In this document: in pieces, positions 1 to 4,716 of the stretch
Layout: each line of letters starts with the position of its first letter
Numbering within the stretch: the first letter of the stretch is position 1
Assembly: GCA_016202745.1 (NCBI GenBank)
Contig: JACQOB010000148.1
Location: 1 to 8,573, forward strand
Length of the DNA stretch: 8,573 nucleotides
Source of the DNA: Candidatus Aenigmatarchaeota archaeon
GTDB lineage: Archaea > Aenigmatarchaeota > Aenigmatarchaeia > QMZP01
Reading direction: 5' to 3'
Translations under genes and position numbers: made by a program
The notes under the pieces: generated by a model
The model's database searches: none
What the model was told of the DNA's origin: nothing
What the model saw: only the letters and a program-made list of their open reading frames with translations

Positions 1-1047
1 GTATACGGCGTGCAGTTCCATCCCGAGGTGGAGCACACAAAGCCAGGGATGAAGATACTCGGGAACTTTGCCTACCTGATATGCGGCTGCACGCCAAGCC
101 TGGAGACAGGGGATTTCATAGAAAGGTCCGCCAGGGAAATCAGGGAGGAGATAGGCGGCAGGAAGGCAGTCATAGCCCTCTCCGGGGGGATAGACTCGGC
201 TGTCGCCGCCATGATTGCGTCAAAGGCATTGGGGAAAAGCCTCTCCGCGGTCTTTGTGGACCACGGATTCATGAGGGAGGGGGAGGGAGAGAAGGTGAAG
301 GCCACCTGTGGGAAGCTTGGAATCAGCGTGACGGCTGTAACTGCCGAAGAAAGATTCCTGAACAGGCTGAAAGGGGTGACGGACCCGGAGCAGAAAAGGA
401 AGATTGTCGGGGAGGAATTCATCAGTGTGCTTGAAGAGGCGGCGCAAAAGGCGGGCGCTGAATATCTCATCCAGGGGACCATTTACCCCGACAGGATTGA
501 GTCAGGCGAGACAAAACACTCCTCTGTGATAAAAACTCACCATAATGTTGGAGGCATGCCATCAAAAGTGAATTTTAAGGGAGTAATAGAGCCATTAAGA
601 GACTTGTATAAGGATGAAGTGAGATATGTGGCAAGGGAATTGGGATTACCGGAATCCATAGTCAAGAGGCACGCCTTCCCCGGCCCTGGCGCGGTTGTCA
701 GGATAATGGGCGAGGTGACGCCGGAGAAGCAGAGGCTCTGGAGGCGCGTGGACAGGATCGTGCAGGAGGAGTTCGAGAAGGAGATCTTCTATTACGACCT
801 CTGGATGGCCTTCCCGGTCCTGCTGGACACGAAAACCACCGGCATCAAAGGTGATTCCAGGGTTTTCGGTTATACAGTCGCGATCCGCTCCGTGGACAGC
901 AAGGACGGGATGACCGCCAACTTCTCGCAATTGCCTTATCACTTCCTGGAGAGGCTTTCAACCAGAATCACAAACGAGATACCTGAGGTGACGAGGGTTG
1001 TTTATGACGTAACCAACAAGCCTCCGGCGACGATGGAGTGGGAATGA
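1..1047 (+). CDS. guaA: GMP synthase (glutamine-hydrolysing), 5' truncated by window
   Basis: This enzyme converts XMP, ATP and glutamine to GMP, the last step of guanine nucleotide synthesis in the cytoplasm. The reading frame is open from base 1, so the start lies outside; 348 residues are visible against roughly 510-525 for the fused form. The first ~30 residues are the end of the class I glutamine amidotransferase domain, with the triad His and Glu in FHPEVEHT (window codons 7 and 9). Next comes the ATP pyrophosphatase domain with the P-loop SGGIDS (61-66), then KTHHNVGG (178-185), HAFPGPG (224-230; most homologues have HPFPGPG) and the family C-terminus KPPATMEWE. Both domains are on one chain, unlike the split GuaAa/GuaAb of many euryarchaea. 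Codons for residues 181-220 are much more AT-rich than the rest. The stop codon touches a strong inverted repeat. Identification is secure. Confidence 0.97.
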   Translation, partial: VYGVQFHPEVEHTKPGMKILGNFAYLICGCTPSLETGDFIERSAREIREEIGGRKAVIALSGGIDSAVAAMIASKALGKSLSAVFVDHGFMREGEGEKVKATCGKLGISVTAVTAEERFLNRLKGVTDPEQKRKIVGEEFISVLEEAAQKAGAEYLIQGTIYPDRIESGETKHSSVIKTHHNVGGMPSKVNFKGVIEPLRDLYKDEVRYVARELGLPESIVKRHAFPGPGAVVRIMGEVTPEKQRLWRRVDRIVQEEFEKEIFYYDLWMAFPVLLDTKTTGIKGDSRVFGYTVAIRSVDSKDGMTANFSQLPYHFLERLSTRITNEIPEVTRVVYDVTNKPPATMEWE

Positions 1048-1186
1048 CCGCTTTTCTTACAGGAGCTGACACTTCCCCCAAAAGAGCTGTCGAGCAGAAG
1101 CCAGCCAATGGTATAAGTTAACGGTTCCTGTTCTTTGGTCCGACCAGCTTTCTGCGAAAGCGGAAGCTTCTGTAAGAAAGATGGTC
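1046..1186 (+). ncRNA. Candidate structured RNA or 3' UTR element after guaA
   Basis: The arms 1046-1067 and 1165-1186 can pair over 22 positions with a single C/A mismatch and a few G-U pairs; the core 1053-1067/1165-1179 is unbroken apart from one G-U. Inside, 1146-1168 folds as a 9-pair hairpin with one bulged base (1149), closed by a GAAA tetraloop of the GNRA type (1156-1159). It competes with the long stem for bases 1165-1168. G-U pairs and a GNRA loop suggest function as RNA rather than a DNA inverted repeat. It begins at the guaA stop codon, so it could be a 3' UTR structure, a processed small RNA, or a small inverted-repeat element. I do not recognise a family: RNase P, SRP and tRNA hallmarks are absent. 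No clear promoter of its own is seen. Confidence 0.35.
1104..1125 (+). repeat. Partial repeat shared with 2705-2726
   Basis: This 22-base segment matches 2705-2726 at 18 positions; both begin AGCCAA and end GTTAACGG. In each gap CTTACAGG also occurs upstream (1056-1063 and 2648-2655), in the same order. The hairpin of the second copy is not preserved here, so the two may be degenerate relatives of one intergenic repeat, or the match may be chance. Confidence 0.3.
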
Positions 1187-1235
1187 TTGAACTGCTGGCC
1201 AATGATGTTGGTTGGCTGTTAGTGATTTGGATATT

Positions 1236-2174
1236 TCAGGCCCGCCTTTTGGCCGTATAATTTTGAGGTGCGCGCAAGAATGCGTCTGTTGTTATGACGC
1301 TTTTCCTCCAGAAATCAATTACCCTTGGCCTGTACCCGTCCAGGATGACGCCCCAATGGTAGTATTCAGGCTCCGTCCCGGGAAGGGCCAGGTTGAATAT
1401 CCTTACGCACCTGTAAGGTTCAGTTATGTCCTGCTCCAGTCCGAAGGCATTCCTCCTTGTGATGTTGGGGATCCTCACGTCAAAGCCGAACTCACCAAAG
1501 AGGGCGTTGTAGGCGTCAACCACACCATTCCCCCTTTCTTCAATCTCAGGAGAAACTTTGTATTGGGGCATGCCCCTCAGGGTCACTACATGAGCGCTCA
1601 GGACTGTGGTCTCCCTCGCAAGCGTGGTTGCAACCGGGTTGAATTCGCCTGTTTCTGCCCTGTCAGTCTTGTCAACCAGCGAGCCAAACCCGACCAGCCC
1701 CTTGCCATATTCAACCCCTTCCAACACATTTGCAATATTCCCGACTGTGAGATCATCATAAGCAGTAGCGGGGTTGTTCCCCGCCTTTGAGACAGCCACG
1801 GTCAGCGGGTCAACCATGGGCGAAATCACGGCAGGAGGCTCATCCGGGAACCATGCGCCTTCGGGATTTATTGCCGTCGCTACCGCCTGCCCTAGGCCGA
1901 AGACCTCATTGGTATAGAAACCATGCAGCCTTCTCACGGCATCGCCAAACCTGCCGCTGAAATTCATCTGCAGCGTCCTGATATGGCTAAAGTATTGTGT
2001 CAGCTCTGGCGATTTCCCGTAATACCCTTCAACAGGATACCCTTTAAGGGGCAATCCGGTTTCATAAAGCGCCCGCATGGCCGTGGGCAGCAATCCCGCC
2101 TCTACCCGCTGCATTGCTCCCCTCACCTGCTTGTCCACAATCCTGAAAAATTTCAGATTGTCAATGTCACCCAT
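1236..2174 (-). CDS. Hypothetical protein, 312 aa, cytoplasmic
   Basis: I do not recognise this protein. It has 312 residues, no signal peptide and no membrane segment, and looks soluble. The N-terminal third is mixed helical (residues 1-100), the middle is rich in Gly, Pro and Asn (100-165), and the C-terminal part carries aromatic- and Arg-rich stretches such as YYHWGVILDGYRPRVIDFWR (271-290). There is one cysteine (256). The ATG at 2174 is supported by GAGG (2182-2185) seven bases upstream and a TATA-like box at 2206-2213. A 192-codon frame on the opposite strand (1212-1790) overlaps it, but this strand has the longer frame, the promoter and codon use like the neighbours. The gene is divergent from the receiver-domain gene and convergent with guaA. 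Coding status is fairly sure; function is unknown. Confidence 0.78.
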   Translation of the reverse strand: MGDIDNLKFFRIVDKQVRGAMQRVEAGLLPTAMRALYETGLPLKGYPVEGYYGKSPELTQYFSHIRTLQMNFSGRFGDAVRRLHGFYTNEVFGLGQAVATAINPEGAWFPDEPPAVISPMVDPLTVAVSKAGNNPATAYDDLTVGNIANVLEGVEYGKGLVGFGSLVDKTDRAETGEFNPVATTLARETTVLSAHVVTLRGMPQYKVSPEIEERGNGVVDAYNALFGEFGFDVRIPNITRRNAFGLEQDITEPYRCVRIFNLALPGTEPEYYHWGVILDGYRPRVIDFWRKSVITTDAFLRAPQNYTAKRRA

Positions 2175-2205
2175 CGTATCGCCTCTGCCTTATTTGCGGA
2201 ATAAG

Positions 2206-2213
2206 ATTTATAA
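2206..2213 (-). promoter_or_regulatory. TATA-like box for the 312-aa hypothetical
   Basis: On the minus strand this reads TTATAAAT, about 35 bases upstream of the ATG at 2174. With transcription starting ~25 bases downstream, a leader of about 10 bases would remain, just enough to hold the GAGG at 2182-2185. Confidence 0.55.
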
Positions 2214-2227
2214 GGTTGCCGGTCATG

Positions 2228-2243
2228 TACTCACCGGTAAGTA
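2228..2243. promoter_or_regulatory. Imperfect 16-bp palindrome between divergent promoters
   Basis: The sequence TACTCACCGGTAAGTA is a near-perfect dyad (7 of 8 base-pair positions symmetric) centred at 2235/2236. It overlaps the first bases of the TATA box of the receiver gene and lies ~15 bases from the divergent TATA box. This position, where TFB would bind, fits a repressor or activator site. Binding is inferred only. Confidence 0.35.
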
Positions 2244-2250
2244 TATAAAA
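2242..2250 (+). promoter_or_regulatory. TATA box for the receiver-domain gene
   Basis: TATATAAAA is centred 24 bases upstream of the ATG at 2270. That spacing puts transcription start at or next to the A of the start codon, so the mRNA is probably leaderless. No Shine-Dalgarno sequence is present. Confidence 0.7.
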
Positions 2251-2269
2251 CTATTCGCTAATTTCTTGT

Positions 2270-2644
2270 ATGGATGACAATGCCCCAAGTAAAATGGTCC
2301 TGGTGGCGGATGACGATGATGTTTATAGGGGCATAATTGTGGCAGGTTTGAGTAGACTTTATACTACAGTCGAAGCCAGATGCGGCTATGACGCACAGCG
2401 GATTATACAGCATGATAGGATAGATTTTGCTTTGCTTGATAATGACATGCCTCCTGGCCCTAAAGGGAGTGACATCGCCATTGGTACGAAAAGAAGCAGG
2501 CCAGACTTCCCTCTGGCAATATATACTGGAGTTCCACTAACCGCATCTGATGCCAGTAGGCAGGGCATAAAGGTCTTTAATAAGTCGGATTTGGATATTG
2601 TCGAGCAGGTTGTGGAATATGCCAGGGATACGATAGGCGAATAA
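2270..2644 (+). CDS. Stand-alone response regulator receiver domain
   Basis: A single CheY-like receiver domain of 124 residues with no output domain, expected in the cytoplasm. The acidic cluster DDDD (14-17) supplies the Mg2+-binding pair, Asp57 in LLDNDMP is the expected phospho-acceptor, Thr86 (IYTG) is the switch Thr/Ser position, and Lys105 (FNKSD) is the conserved lysine. All key residues are present, so it should be phosphorylatable by a histidine kinase. No kinase, chemotaxis or transcription-factor gene is visible nearby, so partner and output are unknown; it could be a phosphorelay or protein-interaction module. The ATG at 2270 is favoured because the TATA box is at leaderless distance. 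The gene is somewhat more AT-rich than guaA. Family assignment is secure, role is not. Confidence 0.93.
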   Translation: MDDNAPSKMVLVADDDDVYRGIIVAGLSRLYTTVEARCGYDAQRIIQHDRIDFALLDNDMPPGPKGSDIAIGTKRSRPDFPLAIYTGVPLTASDASRQGIKVFNKSDLDIVEQVVEYARDTIGE

Positions 2645-2699
2645 GCGCTTACAGGGCTGCAAGAGATTTCCACAGGAATGGTTGGCCAGGAAACATGGA

Positions 2700-2726
2700 C
2701 TGTTAGCCAACGATATTGGTTAACGG
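2700..2726 (+). repeat. Hairpin in the gap after the receiver gene
   Basis: Bases 2700-2710 pair with 2716-2726 over 11 positions, including two or three G-U pairs, around the five-base loop CGATA. The core is GTTAGCCAA / TTGGTTAAC. There is no T-run after it, so it is not an obvious terminator. The span 2705-2726 matches 1104-1125 downstream of guaA at 18 of 22 bases. Confidence 0.45.
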
Positions 2727-2737
2727 CTTAATTCTGC

Positions 2738-2757
2738 CATATCCATGATATGCATAT
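2738..2757. promoter_or_regulatory. Overlapping small palindromes at a promoter
   Basis: CATATC (2738-2743) and GATATG (2747-2752) form an inverted repeat around CAT, and ATATGCATAT (2748-2757) is a second, perfect 10-base palindrome overlapping it. They run into the TATA-like box of the gene at 2787, so a regulator site is plausible. AT-rich promoter sequence gives such palindromes easily, so confidence is low. Confidence 0.25.
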
Positions 2758-2761
2758 TTAT
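2754..2761 (+). promoter_or_regulatory. TATA-like box for the helical hypothetical
   Basis: ATATTTAT is centred about 30 bases upstream of the ATG at 2787. It lies downstream of the alternative ATG at 2745, which argues against that earlier start. Confidence 0.45.
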
Positions 2762-2786
2762 CCTTCCACACACAAAGACAGGTTAT

Positions 2787-3257
2787 ATGACAGCCGAACA
2801 GAAGGGCCTCGAGAAATATTACCCCATTTTCATAAAGCAGCACGACCTGAACATGAAGCTGCAGATGAGGATAGCCATGCTGCAGATGGACCCCTCCAAG
2901 GCTGCAGAGATATTCAAGCCCATACTTGACGGCTCGGTTGACCCGCACGACAAGGAGAAGATAGTCCAGAACATGGTCAGCTTCATAAAGGCCCTTTCTG
3001 AATACAAGGAGCTGATCGAGTTCACGAAGAAGCACGCGAAGGACTTCCGCGACTTCTACCAGGAGCTGATAAAGTCCTCTGAAAGCGAATACGGGAAGTT
3101 CCTTGAGATGCTGGAGAGGAGGACGCTGGACCAGGTAGTCGACAGCCTGATGAAGATAATAATCTCGCACCTTAAGCAGCGCGGCGTGGAGACGTCCCAC
3201 CTCGAACAGAGGGAAGAGAAGCAGGCAACGGCAGAGGATACTGATTATATCGGCTGA
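2787..3257 (+). CDS. Hypothetical all-helical protein, 156 aa
   Basis: I do not recognise the family. From the ATG at 2787 it has 156 residues. The frame is open back to an ATG at 2745, but that would put the TATA-like box inside the gene and add a 14-residue piece unlike the rest; AGG also sits six bases before 2787. The protein is charged and helix-rich: residues 4-36 with QMRIAMLQM, a Pro/Asp turn at 50-55, then long Lys/Glu-rich helices at 56-132 with heptad-like spacing that could form a coiled coil or helical bundle. The C-terminal ~20 residues are polar and probably disordered. There are no cysteines, signal peptide or membrane segments. Codon use is GC-rich like the neighbours. It stands alone between the receiver gene and a convergent small gene. 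Coding status is good; function is unknown. Confidence 0.82.
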   Translation: MTAEQKGLEKYYPIFIKQHDLNMKLQMRIAMLQMDPSKAAEIFKPILDGSVDPHDKEKIVQNMVSFIKALSEYKELIEFTKKHAKDFRDFYQELIKSSESEYGKFLEMLERRTLDQVVDSLMKIIISHLKQRGVETSHLEQREEKQATAEDTDYIG

Positions 3258-3313
3258 TCATTCAGGATGCAGAAGGGCATCTATTGAAAGCCTGACAACA
3301 GGAATGGCGTCCC

Positions 3314-3574
3314 CTATTTGTTCAACATAACTCTTGATTGTATGTTCATACTTTCTCTCCAGCCCGTCATCCAGACTATCATCAGCCTGTGTATTCTGTT
3401 GAGGAAGACACCAAATGTGTAGTTCTGTGCAGAATCAATGCCGGCATTCTCCAGGCACCATAGCGCTTTGCCCAGTTCCGCGCGAGCGCATCCGTATTCG
3501 CCTTTTCTGATCCAGGGCAGCGCCCCGCTGCCGTAAATATTCAGTGCCCTTTCAATCCTGTTCAGGTTTGCCAT
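3314..3574 (-). CDS. Small hypothetical protein, 86 aa
   Basis: I do not recognise this protein. The frame can be read from a TTG at 3592, but the ATG at 3574 is preferred because a TATA-like box (3594-3602) is then at the leaderless distance of 24 bases. The 86-residue product begins MANLNRIERALNIYG, has a Trp- and Gly-bearing middle (WIRKGEYGCARAELGKALWC, 21-40) that looks like a helical hairpin, and a hydrophobic aromatic patch (LMIVWMTGW, 64-72) too short to be a sure membrane segment. Two cysteines (29, 40) are present. It follows tdh on the same strand with a 34-base gap, so it may also be co-transcribed with it. Short length and lack of a known family leave some doubt that it is coding. 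Confidence 0.6.
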   Translation of the reverse strand: MANLNRIERALNIYGSGALPWIRKGEYGCARAELGKALWCLENAGIDSAQNYTFGVFLNRIHRLMIVWMTGWRESMNIQSRVMLNK

Positions 3575-3593
3575 AGAAATAGATGGGGCCAAA

Positions 3594-3602
3594 TCTTTTA
3601 AG
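3594..3602 (-). promoter_or_regulatory. TATA-like box for the 86-aa gene
   Basis: On the minus strand this reads CTTAAAAGA, centred 24 bases before the ATG at 3574 and only a few bases past the tdh stop codon. It suggests an independent leaderless transcript behind tdh. Confidence 0.45.
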
Positions 3603-3608
3603 CTTGCA

Positions 3609-4640
3609 TCAAGGCCTCATCACTACCTTCCCGCTCTGGCCAGACTTCATCGCCTCAATCCCCTTCTCAAAATCATCCAGCCTTATCCTGTGGGTGATGA
3701 CAGGCCTTATGTCCAGGCCTTTCTTGTGGAGCAGATCTGACGTGATTTTCCAGGTGTCCCATATCTTCCTGCCGTAAATGCCCCTGAATGTCAGGTCCTT
3801 GAGCACAATGTTCTTGGCAATGTCCAAGGCTATTGGTTTTGTGGGCAGCCCCAGGGCTGTCACGGCACCCGTGGGCTTCACAACCTGCAGGGCCTGCTGG
3901 ATGGCCTGCTCCGCCCCGGACATCTCAAGCACCACATCAGGCCCCTTCCCCTCCGTGTGCTCCAGAATCTGCTTAACGGGGTCGCCGTCATGCCTGTTTA
4001 TCAGGACGTCGGCCTTCATCTTCTTCGCAATGTCCAGGTGCGTCTTTGTCCCGCCGATCACCATGACCTTCCCAGCGCCCAGCGCCTTTGCTATGCCGGT
4101 TGCGAATAGACCGGTGGGCCCCAGCCCGAATATGGCAACAGCCTTCCCCCTCACATTGCTCTCCTGGACAGTATAAACAGAATTGCCCATCGACTCCTGC
4201 AGCGTCGCTATCTCGGGGTCCATGCCCTCCGGATTCTTCCACGCGTTCTGCTCGGGCAAAAGGGCATACTCGGCCCAGAAGCCATCGGTGTCAATGGAGA
4301 AGAACTTCAGCTTCTCGCATATGTGGCTGTTCCCTGCCATGCACTGGTCGCATTTGCCGCAATAAATGTGCGATTCGGCAGAAATCAAATCGCCTTCTTG
4401 AAGGCCTTTTACACCGCCGCCAGTCTCAGCAACCTCCCCGCAAACCTCATGCCCCATTGTCTTGGGAGGCACAAACCTTCCCTGCGACCACGGAGGGTCC
4501 CAGTTGTATATGTGCACATCAGTCCCGCATATGGAGGTGGCCCTCACCTTTATCAGCACCTCGCCCTCCCCGGGCTTCGGCACGCCGATGTCAGCCACCT
4601 CAAACCCAACGCCAGGCTTCAGCTTCCTTACGGCTTTCAT
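3609..4640 (-). CDS. tdh: L-threonine 3-dehydrogenase-like zinc dehydrogenase
   Basis: A medium-chain zinc dehydrogenase of 343 residues, close in length and motif order to archaeal threonine 3-dehydrogenase (about 348), which oxidises threonine to 2-amino-3-ketobutyrate in the cytoplasm. The catalytic zinc site is visible as Cys38 (TSICGTD), His64-Glu65 (MGHEV) and Glu149 (LQESMGN). The structural zinc site is Cys94, 97, 100 and 108. The Rossmann motif is GLGPTG (172-177). Other Tdh-like segments are VPKPGEGEVLIKV, DTDGFWAEYA, and GIYGRKIWDTW near 287-297. One oddity: at the end of the second Rossmann strand the acidic residue that holds NAD in Pyrococcus Tdh is replaced (VIGGTKTH, 194-201), which may shift preference to NADP. 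The partner ligase (kbl) is not in the window, so a related polyol or sugar dehydrogenase role is possible. The ATG at 4640 lacks a Shine-Dalgarno sequence and is probably near-leaderless. Confidence 0.88.
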   Translation of the reverse strand: MKAVRKLKPGVGFEVADIGVPKPGEGEVLIKVRATSICGTDVHIYNWDPPWSQGRFVPPKTMGHEVCGEVAETGGGVKGLQEGDLISAESHIYCGKCDQCMAGNSHICEKLKFFSIDTDGFWAEYALLPEQNAWKNPEGMDPEIATLQESMGNSVYTVQESNVRGKAVAIFGLGPTGLFATGIAKALGAGKVMVIGGTKTHLDIAKKMKADVLINRHDGDPVKQILEHTEGKGPDVVLEMSGAEQAIQQALQVVKPTGAVTALGLPTKPIALDIAKNIVLKDLTFRGIYGRKIWDTWKITSDLLHKKGLDIRPVITHRIRLDDFEKGIEAMKSGQSGKVVMRP

Positions 4641-4667
4641 GGGAACAAGGTATTATTCCGATTGGGC

Positions 4668-4675
4668 AATAAATA
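4668..4675 (-). promoter_or_regulatory. A/T box proposed for tdh
   Basis: On the minus strand this is GTATTTATTG (core 4668-4675), about 31 bases before the tdh ATG at 4640. The palindromic box at 4678-4685 is an alternative, 41 bases away. Confidence 0.35.
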
Positions 4676-4677
4676 CG

Positions 4678-4685
4678 TTTATAAA
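4678..4685 (+). promoter_or_regulatory. Palindromic TATA box TTTATAAA
   Basis: TTTATAAA reads the same on both strands and lies between divergent tdh and the exported-protein gene. For the plus gene it predicts transcription start near 4707, immediately ahead of AGGTGG (4708-4713) and the TTG start at 4717. It could also drive tdh with a leader of about 15 bases. Confidence 0.5.
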
Positions 4686-4716
4686 GAACATCTGCAAAAA
4701 CTAAACAGGTGGTCTC

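Noticed and set aside
1046..1186. tRNA, SRP RNA or RNase P RNA in the structured gap
   Set aside because: No T-loop GTTCGA-like sequence, no cloverleaf, and no conserved RNase P or SRP core motifs; the segment is too short for the latter two.
1202..1240. C/D box small RNA suggested by ATGATGT at 1203-1209
   Set aside because: No matching D box (CTGA) or internal D'/C' boxes at the right spacing on either strand.
1212..1790. 192-codon open frame on the plus strand
   Set aside because: It lies antisense within the 312-aa gene, which is longer and has a TATA-like box and Shine-Dalgarno signal. The frame is cysteine- and proline-rich with no recognisable motif.
2745..2786. 14-residue N-terminal extension of the helical hypothetical
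   Set aside because: The extension overlaps the TATA-like box and palindromes, and its composition differs from the charged helical protein that starts at 2787.
3778..4672. Plus-strand open frames opposite tdh
   Set aside because: They are shadows of a well-supported dehydrogenase; no start signals and biased, low-complexity translations.
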